This document shows positions 1 through 7,400 of a stretch of DNA of 17,518 nt, in pieces. Within the stretch, counting starts at the first letter, position 1, and each line of letters begins with the position of its first letter. A program made the position numbers and the translations under genes. The notes below the pieces were generated by a model that ran no database searches, had not been told where the DNA came from, and saw nothing but the letters and a program-made list of their open reading frames with translations. Source of the stretch: Planctomycetota bacterium (lineage in GTDB: Bacteria > Planctomycetota > Planctomycetia > Pirellulales > Lacipirellulaceae); assembly GCA_022614705.1 (NCBI GenBank), contig JAKEIB010000150.1:1-17518 (forward strand). The letters are read 5' to 3'.

Positions 1-878
1 AGCCGCAGGTCGACGCGATAGGCCGCGCCCAACTCGGTCGGCTCGGTGAGCAGCCGGATCACCTCTTTCGCCAGCCGCTCGAAGTATTCCTGATTGCTGA
101 CCACGCGGCGCGCGTCGGTCTGACCGTCCTCGTCGTACAGAAAGATGAGATCGATGTCGCTCGAATAATTCAACTCCACGCCGCCCAGCTTGCCGAGCCC
201 GAGCACGACGAACCGGCTTCGCTCACCGTCCGAACGCAGCGGCGTACCGTACTGCTCGTGCAGGTAACGCTGCGCGTAGTCGAGCGCCGCCTCGACGATC
301 GCGTCGGCCAAATACGATATCTGCCGCGTGACCGTTTCGACCGGCTGATTGCGTACCACGTCGCCGTACGCGATGCGCAGCGTTTCCCGCCGCTTGTACC
401 GCCGCAGCGATGCCATGACCTCCGAGTAGTTGCCGAGTGCGCGCACTTCGTTCACGAGCTCTTCGACGAGCGCCGCCCTCGCGACGGGATGACCCTCGGT
501 CATCCGCAATAGGTCATACGCCTCCTGGTCCACCACCAACAGATCGCTGAGATGCTGACTCGTGGAGAAAATTTGCAGCAGGTTCGGCAAGGCATTCGGA
601 TCGCGCTCGAACAGCGCCGCGGTGGCCATCGGATTGCGCGACGTGGCGACGAACCGCTCCAAGTTGTTCATCGCCATGTCGGGATCGGCCAGCATCGGCG
701 CCGCGGCGGCAAACTGCTCGCTAATCTGCGACAGCAGGTCGAGCGTCACCCCGTGCTCGGCCATCCGCGTGAAATTCAAATGCGCGGCCGGGAGATTGGC
801 CACCCGCAGCGAGCGCAGCCACGGCTCGGCCTCGTGGGCATCATCCAGACAAGAGCGAAGGCGGTCGATGTCGATCAT
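1..878 (-). CDS. glnE: Glutamine synthetase adenylyltransferase/deadenylyltransferase, N-terminal part (cut by window edge)
   Basis: GlnE adds AMP to, and removes it from, a tyrosine of glutamine synthetase, tuning nitrogen assimilation in the cytoplasm. I translated the minus strand from an ATG at 878-876; the frame stays open for 292 codons to the left edge, so the C-terminal portion is missing. The family nucleotidyltransferase signature is plain: GLGKLGG at about residues 226-232, followed by ELNYSSDIDLIFLYDE with the two metal-binding aspartates of the DxD motif, then GAAYRVDLRL at the edge (the 'YRVDxRLRP' motif of the family). The upstream 225 residues are a helical region beginning MIDIDRLRSC. 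In known GlnE proteins this first catalytic domain carries the deadenylylation activity. No clear Shine-Dalgarno is visible. It is divergent from the toxin-antitoxin pair and has its own candidate promoter at 924-952. The family call is secure; the exact start is less so. Confidence 0.93.
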   Translation of the reverse strand, partial: MIDIDRLRSCLDDAHEAEPWLRSLRVANLPAAHLNFTRMAEHGVTLDLLSQISEQFAAAAPMLADPDMAMNNLERFVATSRNPMATAALFERDPNALPNLLQIFSTSQHLSDLLVVDQEAYDLLRMTEGHPVARAALVEELVNEVRALGNYSEVMASLRRYKRRETLRIAYGDVVRNQPVETVTRQISYLADAIVEAALDYAQRYLHEQYGTPLRSDGERSRFVVLGLGKLGGVELNYSSDIDLIFLYDEDGQTDARRVVSNQEYFERLAKEVIRLLTEPTELGAAYRVDLR

Positions 879-923
879 GACAGCGCGCGTGTTGATCCCG
901 GAGACCGCCTGACGAGAAACTAC

Positions 924-952
924 ATTGTAACTTGTTGAGCCGACAAAGTCAT
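924..952 (-). promoter_or_regulatory. Candidate sigma70-type promoter for glnE
   Basis: On the minus strand, ATGACT (952-947, four of six matches to TTGACA) is followed by a 17-base spacer and TACAAT (929-924, five of six to TATAAT). Transcription would start near 917, leaving a leader of about 40 bases before the glnE ATG. Found by eye only. Confidence 0.42.
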
Positions 953-1033
953 GGGGCTTTTGGCGGCCCACATCGGGTAGCTGGGGCCAGCGTCCACGAT
1001 GCCCGAAGTCGTCGCACGGGTAAGGGAATCACG

Positions 1034-1062
1034 TTGCGTATGTATCCTCTGCGACCTAATAT
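1034..1062 (+). promoter_or_regulatory. Candidate promoter of the toxin-antitoxin operon
   Basis: TTGCGT (1034-1039), a 17-base spacer and TAATAT (1057-1062) form a reasonable sigma70-type promoter about 56 bases before the antitoxin ATG. Just downstream, GATA (1064-1067) and TATC (1074-1077) make a short inverted repeat around 'cagtga', overlapping a direct repeat of TGATA. This could be an operator for autorepression by the antitoxin or the complex, as is usual for type II modules. The operator part is speculative. Confidence 0.45.
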
Positions 1063-1117
1063 TGATACAGTGATATCGACCGCGGGCAACTCGCATGGTC
1101 ACCTTTCGAGGCAAGTC

Positions 1118-1324
1118 ATGGCACAAGCAAAATCCAATGAGCGCGCAATCAAGCAGGCCGTCAAAGAAGCGCTTATGGAAACTCTGCACGAACAGAAGGC
1201 CCTTCTTCGCGAAGTGTTTGCCGAAGTGCTGGAAGATTTCGCCCTTGTCGAAGCCGTGCATGAGGGTCGAAAAACGGGATTGGTTAGCCGCGATGCCGTG
1301 CTTCGCACGCTGCGGAGCAAATGA
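1118..1324 (+). CDS. Antitoxin of a type II toxin-antitoxin pair, RelE/ParE-partner type
   Basis: This 68-residue acidic/helical protein (MAQAKSNERAIKQ...) lies directly before a RelE/ParE-like toxin and overlaps it by four bases (ATGA), the usual arrangement for an antitoxin translated just ahead of its toxin. The frame is open further upstream, but I chose the ATG at 1118 because GAGG lies a few bases before it and the upstream codons fall in the promoter region. Residues 10-45 form a long charged helix; the C-terminus ends EAVHEGRKTGLVSRDAVLRTLRS, resembling the tail of short antitoxins whose C-terminal segment wraps the toxin. No recognisable ribbon-helix-helix or HTH domain can be assigned with certainty, so DNA binding is inferred from the family habit. 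The role rests mainly on position. Confidence 0.8.
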   Translation: MAQAKSNERAIKQAVKEALMETLHEQKALLREVFAEVLEDFALVEAVHEGRKTGLVSRDAVLRTLRSK

Positions 1325-1590
1325 TGACGGTAACTTTCCGAAGGAGTTTCACGCGAGACTTGCGGAATATCAAAGATCGACGTGTTGCGGCCAAAGTCCA
1401 ACAGGCCATCGAAAATGTCGAGTCAGCGGACACGCTCGGCGACATCGCGAATCTCAAGAAATTAGCAAACACGTCCAACTTCTATCGCATCCGCATAGGC
1501 GACTACCGAATTGGCGTCGCCATCGAAGGCAACGTGGTCGAATTCGTGCGCTGCCTTCACCGACGTGACTTGTATCGCTACTTCCCCTAG
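1321..1590 (+). CDS. RelE/ParE-superfamily toxin of a type II toxin-antitoxin module
   Basis: An 89-residue basic protein with the whole RelE/ParE layout: an N-terminal beta strand (TVTFRRSFTRDL), two helices (residues 12-48) and a C-terminal sheet with FYRIRIGDYRIGVAIEG (54-70), VVEFVRCLHRRDLYRYFP (72-89). The YRIRIGDYRI and R..R.DLYR.FP motifs are typical; Arg/His residues near 56, 63 and 80-82 are where ribosome-dependent RNases of this family place their catalytic side chains. Relatives either cut mRNA on the ribosome (RelE) or poison gyrase (ParE); the sequence alone does not decide which. Two adjacent ATGs (1321 and 1324) could start it; the first overlaps the antitoxin stop. Its TAG (1588-1590) overlaps the TAG of miaB on the other strand within a single CTAG. 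Confidence 0.88.
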   Translation: MMTVTFRRSFTRDLRNIKDRRVAAKVQQAIENVESADTLGDIANLKKLANTSNFYRIRIGDYRIGVAIEGNVVEFVRCLHRRDLYRYFP

Positions 1591-3092
1591 CCGCTCTGCG
1601 CTTCAAGACCAATCGGCAACGTTAACTTGACCAACTCCGGCCCCGTGTGCCGTGTCACGACTTCGCCGAATAGCGTATGGGCGTTGGCGTCGTAAATTAC
1701 GATCGGCAAGAAGTGGCCGATCTGGCGGCGGTTACCGGTGAAGACCACGATGCGGTCGCAGTGCGTGCGGCCGGTGAGTTGAAGTTGCTCGCTGAAGGCC
1801 GGGGGCGGGGACGCCCCGGCTCGCTCGGAATTCGATGCAACATCCTCTCCCATAGCTTTCTTTTCGGCCGCTTTACTAGGGCCTTCGACAAGCACTGTCA
1901 TTTCCTGCCCGAGAAACGCGTGATTGTCAGCCTCGCTGATTTCGTTCTGAAGAGCGAGTAGCTCGTTGTTGCGGCGGCGCTTCACCTCGTCGGGCACGTC
2001 ATCGGCAAACAGTTCGGCCCCCTTGGTGCCGGGCCGCTCGCTGTACTTGAAGATAAAACTGTTCTTGAATCGCGATTCGCGCACGAGATCCATCGTCATC
2101 TGAAATTCGTCGTCGGTTTCGCCGCAAAAGCCGACAATGAAGTCGCTGGTCACCGCTACGCCAGGAATCCAGTCCCGCGTACGGGAAAGCATTTCGCGAT
2201 ACTCCTCCACGGTGTAGCCGCGTTTCATCCGTTGCAACACCGCGTTGGAGCCGCTCTGTACGGGCACGTGCAGGTATTTGCTCACCTTCGGCAAATCGCG
2301 CACTGCGGCGAGTAAATCGTTCGTCATGTCCTTCGGGTAGTTGGTCACGAACTTGATCCGCTCGATGCCCTCGATCTCATGCAGGCTTTCCAACAAATCG
2401 CTCAGCCGCCACGTCCGATCGCCGTCGCGATAGCGGTAGCTGTTGACCGTCTGCCCGAGCAGCGTGATCTCCTTGCAACCCTCGCCCGCCAATTGACGCG
2501 ACTCGGCCAGGATGTCGCGCGGTGGCCGGCTTTGCTCGGGCCCGCGCACGCTCGGCACGATGCAATACGTGCAGAACTTATCGCAACCGATCATGATCCG
2601 TACATATGCCTGATATGGCGTCGGCCGCATCGACGGGTCGCGCAGCGGGTCGAAGCTTTCGTGACTCCGCTCGATCTGCGCCCGGCTGCCGTCCTTACGG
2701 CCGAGGCTGACTTCCATCTGCTGCGTGCGCGAACCGCCTTGAGCGCGAATCTCCCGCACCAGCGCCGGCACCTGATGTAATTGCCCCGGTCCTACCACCA
2801 GGTCGACATACGGCGCCCGCTTGAAGATGAGAGCCTGATCCTTTTGAGCCATGCAGCCCAAGACGCCGATCACTTTGCCCGGCTGCTCGCGCTTGGCGTT
2901 TTTGAGCCGGCCCAGCGCGCTGTAGATTTTGTCCTCGGCATGTTGGCGAACGCTGCACGTATTGAACAGGATCGTGTCGGCGTCGCTGGCACTCGCTGTC
3001 AGCTCGTAGCCGTCTTTGCGCAAACTGGCGACGACGAGCTCACTATCGAGCTCGTTCATCTGGCAGCCGACGGTTTCGATGTAGAGTTTCAT
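1587..3092 (-). CDS. miaB: tRNA-2-methylthio-N6-dimethylallyladenosine synthase (MiaB)
   Basis: MiaB is a radical-SAM methylthiotransferase that converts i6A37 to ms2i6A37 in tRNAs reading UNN codons. The 501-residue product shows all three parts. The N-terminal MTTase domain (1-145) carries the cluster ligands C10 (in ETVGCQMNELDSE), C46 (NTCSVR) and C80 (GVLGCMAQ). The radical-SAM core (about 155-390) has C170-x3-C174-x2-C177 (GCDKFCTYCIVP) followed by RGPEQSRPP. The C-terminal TRAM domain (about 396-482) has LTGRTHCDRIVVF and IYDANAHTLFG. TRAM is split by a linker of roughly 30 residues (about 408-437, rich in Ala, Ser and Pro) that I do not expect in MiaB; it coincides with the palindromic repeat at 1799-1825. 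No good Shine-Dalgarno is seen. It sits 23 bases after the stop of the 61-aa membrane peptide gene, so the two are probably co-transcribed. Confidence 0.96.
   Translation of the reverse strand: MKLYIETVGCQMNELDSELVVASLRKDGYELTASASDADTILFNTCSVRQHAEDKIYSALGRLKNAKREQPGKVIGVLGCMAQKDQALIFKRAPYVDLVVGPGQLHQVPALVREIRAQGGSRTQQMEVSLGRKDGSRAQIERSHESFDPLRDPSMRPTPYQAYVRIMIGCDKFCTYCIVPSVRGPEQSRPPRDILAESRQLAGEGCKEITLLGQTVNSYRYRDGDRTWRLSDLLESLHEIEGIERIKFVTNYPKDMTNDLLAAVRDLPKVSKYLHVPVQSGSNAVLQRMKRGYTVEEYREMLSRTRDWIPGVAVTSDFIVGFCGETDDEFQMTMDLVRESRFKNSFIFKYSERPGTKGAELFADDVPDEVKRRRNNELLALQNEISEADNHAFLGQEMTVLVEGPSKAAEKKAMGEDVASNSERAGASPPPAFSEQLQLTGRTHCDRIVVFTGNRRQIGHFLPIVIYDANAHTLFGEVVTRHTGPELVKLTLPIGLEAQSG
1799..1825. 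repeat. 27-base GC-rich palindromic repeat, copy A (inside miaB)
   Basis: These 27 bases are identical to 5756-5782. The core is a hairpin-forming CGGGGACGCCCCGG with a G-rich left flank. In miaB it is read as part of ERAGASPPPA, in the linker splitting the TRAM domain; in the second copy it is read in another frame (SRGVPAPG). The flanks of the two copies differ, as expected for a dispersed short element rather than a gene duplication. Confidence 0.8.
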
Positions 3093-3115
3093 TCAGCTAA
3101 ACCGCAAGCGGTAGT

Positions 3116-3301
3116 CTACGCCGCGTCGTGAGTCCGTTCGTCATGCGGCCGCTTCGCGCGTTTGCGATGGGCGGCCACTTGCCGCTGCACATCGGCGACC
3201 AATTGATCGCGACGCCGCCGCATCAACCGCACCAGCGCCATCACGGCCACGTAGGCCGCAACGCCTAGCAAAACCGTATCCGCGCGAGTCAACGCTTCCA
3301 T
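3116..3301 (-). CDS. Small single-pass membrane protein of unknown function
   Basis: A 61-residue product: a short acidic N-terminus (MEALTRAD), one hydrophobic segment (TVLLGVAAYVAVMALVRL, about residues 9-27), then a strongly basic tail (RRRRDQ, RKRAKRP) that by the positive-inside rule should face the cytoplasm. The start is supported by a strong GGAGG seven bases before the ATG. It ends 23 bases before miaB on the same strand, which suggests one transcript. A TACAAT hexamer on the minus strand at 3371-3366 could be its -10 box, but no convincing -35 accompanies it. I do not recognise the family; no function is proposed. Confidence 0.7.
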   Translation of the reverse strand: MEALTRADTVLLGVAAYVAVMALVRLMRRRRDQLVADVQRQVAAHRKRAKRPHDERTHDAA

Positions 3302-3416
3302 AATGCCGCCTCCATGCCACGAACCACTAATGATACCGCGCGGCCGCGACGAAGTAAGGCTTAGAATTGTAGTCGGGCTGTATCGGACGCTGCTCCCCCG
3401 TCAGGCACCGCCTGAT

Positions 3417-4457
3417 TTACCTCGGCGGCGGCGGCAATTGAAGCGTCGAATTCGACGCGGTTCGCACTTCGCTCAATCGTCGCAGCGAGCGTAACGCATC
3501 TTGAAACTCGGGCCGGGCCTGTAACGCAGCATACTCCGGCCGGCGCGACACTTCCTCGTAACGCGACGTCGCCTGCTGCAACGCCTGTTGGCTTGGCGCG
3601 GCGTTTGGCGTGTACACCTCCGGCGGTAGCGCGAGATAACGCTTCCAGTTCTCGTCCAAATTTGCGGCCAATTGACGCGACGCCCTATCGAGCTGTTGCC
3701 GCGCCGATTCGGTGTCGCCCGAGTTCTGTCCCGCCGCGACCCAGCCGCCCGTCGCTGCCGCCTGCACGGGAATGCCGGCCGCCGGGACGACCGCCGAGTA
3801 TGCCGTCAGAACTTGCAGCAGTTGCATCGTCGACGCCGGCATCGCTCCCGGCGGCTGATAGTAAATCGCTTCTGCATTAGGGTCGAGCGAAATCACCGAC
3901 CCGTCGATCGACACGCCGACAAACGCGCCGCGTGCGCGCGAGTACGACAGAATCTCCGCCTGTAGTTGCAAATCGGTTGCCGCCGACGTCTGCCGGCCGA
4001 CCGGCCCCGCGGACGCCGACGCATCGACGCCGATCTTCATCGTGCCGCGCAACAAGTTGGCCACGCTCTGCTGCGTGCGAAACACGAGCACGAGGTCCGT
4101 CGCCTGCACGCCGATCTGATAGCCGAAGCTGCCGCCGGTGATCTGGATAAATCGCGGCGGTTGCCACGCGCCCTGCGCGTCGCGAATCACCAGCACGCCG
4201 CGCCCATGTTGCACGCCGACCACAAACGCCCCGCGCACCATGCTGGGCACGATCGCCACCGCCTGCGCCTCGGCCAGCAGCGACCGCGGAATCTCATTCT
4301 GCGGCATCACCATCGCCTGCGCAAACGCATTCGTGGCATTCACCACTATCGCATCCGACGGATTCGGCTGCACGATGATTTGAGCGTCAACGCGGGGAGA
4401 CCACGTCAGAGCGATTGTGAGCACAAAGGCTGCGCAAATTGCAGAGCGACGAATCAT
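3417..4457 (-). CDS. Secreted SYLF-domain (Ysc84/DUF500-like) protein
   Basis: The 346-residue product begins with a signal peptide (MIRRSAICAAFVLTIALTWS, likely cleaved after VDA at residue 25). The following ~200 residues match the SYLF/Ysc84 pattern: an early helix with ATNAFAQAMVMPQNEIPRSLL, then EAQAVAIVPSMVRGAFVVGVQHGRGVLVIRD, FIQITGGSFGYQIGVQATDLVLVFRT, LLRGTMKIGVDASASAGPVGRQ, and ILSYSRARGAFVGVSIDGSVI. In eukaryotes the domain binds phosphoinositides and actin; bacterial members are exported lipid-associated proteins of uncertain role. A C-terminal extension of about 110 residues, predicted helical and ending in a proline cluster (LPPPPR), is outside the usual domain. GGAG lies nine bases before the ATG. 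It starts 22 bases after the stop of the AsmA-like gene, so they are likely in one operon. Confidence 0.88.
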   Translation of the reverse strand: MIRRSAICAAFVLTIALTWSPRVDAQIIVQPNPSDAIVVNATNAFAQAMVMPQNEIPRSLLAEAQAVAIVPSMVRGAFVVGVQHGRGVLVIRDAQGAWQPPRFIQITGGSFGYQIGVQATDLVLVFRTQQSVANLLRGTMKIGVDASASAGPVGRQTSAATDLQLQAEILSYSRARGAFVGVSIDGSVISLDPNAEAIYYQPPGAMPASTMQLLQVLTAYSAVVPAAGIPVQAAATGGWVAAGQNSGDTESARQQLDRASRQLAANLDENWKRYLALPPEVYTPNAAPSQQALQQATSRYEEVSRRPEYAALQARPEFQDALRSLRRLSEVRTASNSTLQLPPPPR

Positions 4458-4479
4458 AGTGACGACTCCGATACGGACT

Positions 4480-7400
4480 TCACCGCGATTTGAAGATTTT
4501 GTCGAGCGCTTTATTCAATTCGCCGCCGACGGCTTGTTGGGCTGCCCCTTGTAGCAGCTGTTGCGATAGGCTGGCCACCGCGCGTTGGTCGATTTGCGGA
4601 CGCGTCAGCGTTCCGCTAACCGGTATTTGCAGCGCTTGGCCCTTGAAACCGGCCAGCAGCGGTTCTTTGGCGATCCAGTAGTCCTGGATGGGCACGTGCA
4701 GCGTTAACTGAACCGTTTGATCGAATCCCACCGAGCCCTGCGAGCGCATTGAGATGTCGCCCACCTGAAATTCCATATTCTGATGATGCACGCGGCCGTC
4801 GACGACGCGGAAGTTCACCCGTTGGTCGCGGATGTTGAGCAGCGTCACCTGTGGCTTTGTCGCTAGCGCAGTCGGATCGCGCCGCTTGGCGAGCGCTTCG
4901 ATCTGCTGCGCCACGCCGATCAGCTGATTTGCCATCGGTCCGGGCACCACTCGCACCGAGTGCACGCTCAACCGTCCCGCCACGTCGGCCTTCTTGGTAT
5001 CGGCGAGCGGCACTCGCGTTCCGTCCAGCTGCATGGAAAACTGCCCTTCGCTCCGCGTCGTTCCGGCCAGCACGGGCGCGACATACTTCAGCATCGCCTC
5101 GCTCACTTCGGGTGAGATGCGAACGTTTGTGATGAGCGGTCCGGGCGGCAGCGTAATCTCGGCCGGCTCCGGATCGAATCGCACGTTCGGCGCCGCCGTC
5201 AGCGTGCCTTCGCCAACCGCAAGCGACAACGGCTCGATGCGAATCATCCCGTCGCCAAGCGCGGCCGCGAGACGACCAGCGCCCACCGGCAGGCCGTACA
5301 CGTTCGCACCGGTCCACGGCAATTCGAGCTGAGCGCGCACGCGTCGCGACCAATGCGCGGCCCCCATCCCCCTCCCTTGTAGGGAGGGACTAGGGGAGGG
5401 TTCTCCAGCGCTGTATGGATCATTGGGAGACAGGCTCGCCAATTGAGCGCGCGGGCCGTTTTCATCCGCCAGCCTTCCCGCAAGCGCGAATCGCGCCTGC
5501 TCACGCCCGGTCAGCTGAATGCCGTTACCCATATATGGACGCAATAAGGGCGTCACCTGCGCGAGATCGTAGTTGAGCGTGCCGGTCGCGTTCACATCCG
5601 CGGCGGTCGACAGATTTTCGACCGCGCCGTCGGCGGTCGCCTGTAGCGTGTTCGATTGAAGTTGGAATTGGTCGAATGTGAGCCGATCGACGGACGGTTG
5701 GTAACTCGCGAGGCCACGGAGAGTGAGGTGGGGTTCCTGCCAAATGGTTTGGTAACCGGGGGCGGGGACGCCCCGGCTCGCTGCGGCATTGAGGCTCGAC
5801 AATGCAAGGTTCAGTCCTGTCGCATTCAATTCCCCTGTGATGCGATCGGCGTGTTGCGCGAACCGAAGGTTGCCCGTCACTTCGCCCTTCGGTTGATACG
5901 GCGCGGGCTTGTCGGCCGGCGCTCGCCACGCCGCCAGCCGCGTGAGGTCGGTACGGAATGCGGCGGCGCCGCTGAGTTGATTGATTGATTGCTGGCCGGC
6001 CCGGTAGCGGATGTCGCGCGTGGCGAGCGACACCGTGCTGGTCACCAACTGAGTTGACTCGGCGACCACTTCGCCCGTCGCGCCATCCCAGCGGGCATCG
6101 CCCGTAATCTCCACGCGGGGTTCGCTGATATTCCAACCCGGCGACGTCGCCCGCAAGCCAGTCACGACGAGGGTCGTCTCTTTCGCTTCGAACGAATTCG
6201 GCGACACCCGTACAACGGCGCTCAAATCGCTCTGACCGTCGACCTGCCACGGCCCAGGTGAGAACCAAGGCCGCACCCGCGTGAGCCAACGTTCGATTCG
6301 ACCGGAAGTTTTAATAGCGACCGGCCACTCGGGCGCGTCGCTCGCAAGGCTGACTGCGCTGGTGAGCCGGACGTCAAGTTCGTCACCCTGACCGGCGACT
6401 TGTAGTTTGGCAGTGTCGACGCGCGCCGGCCGGCGCGAGACGAGATCGAGCAGACCGGCAGCTTTGGCCCGAAATTCAAGCTGCGGCTCAGACCAAACGG
6501 TGCCGTCAGGGAGCGAAACGGCCAGTTGCGTGAGATCGGCATTTGCCGCGGCGCTGAATTGATCACTTCCCACTTGCTGCCACGAGACTCTAGCCTCGCC
6601 TGTGCCGGCCAGTTTCACATCGCTAAGGTCAACGACCTGGCCGAGCTGTTCGGCAAGGCTGTTGAGATTGAACGAGGCGTTGGCGCTAAACTCTTGCGGC
6701 GTACCCGCGGCGTCGATCTCCAGAAACTTCGAATCGCACTTGAGAGTTTCGAGCTGCGTAACGCCGGCGGAGCGTCGCAGCGCGAAATTTGCGTTCACCG
6801 GCTCATCCCAGCTCAGTGGCCGGCCCGCGCTGGTGGCGGCGAGTTGTGCCGTGCGGACCGAACCAGTTATGAGTTGCCCGCCCTCGCTAGGCTGATACCG
6901 TCCCGCGAGTTCAATCGTGCCAGACGTGATGGTCGTGCCTTCCCGAATGCGCATCGCATGTGGCAACATGGCAGCGAGCTTCGCCACGTCCACAGCGCCG
7001 CGCATCTCGAGGTCGTGCCGCCCGGCGGCAAAGTTTGGATCGACTAGCCCGCGCACGGCCACCCGGCCTATGTCGCTACGCAATTGTAGGTCGTCAATGT
7101 TCCAGCCAGTCGGCTCCGACGCCACTCGCCAAGGCAGCTCGATCCGCGCCAGCTGCAAACGATCGCCATTTAGCTGTAGCGCGGTGGCGTCGAGTCGATC
7201 AATCGAGAGCGTTCCGGTCGTGACCAGATCGCTGGGCATGCCGGAGGCCGTGTTGGACCAGCTCGCACTGCCTTGCCCAGAGAGCGTCCCACCTAACTCG
7301 CTTGCCACGACGACGCGCTGCAACCACGGCTCGGCCATTGCAAGCGACAATCCCTCAACTTGCAATGTCAGTTGATTGCGACCGTCGGCGACCGACTGCA

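Noticed and set aside
879..1033. tRNA or small RNA gene in the glnE/toxin-antitoxin gap
   Set aside because: I found no cloverleaf, GGTTCRA-type T-loop or other RNA signature here or elsewhere in the window.
932..1117. Upstream extension of the antitoxin frame to 932
   Set aside because: It would run through the candidate promoter and the divergent glnE leader; ATG 1118 has a ribosome site and gives a normal antitoxin length.
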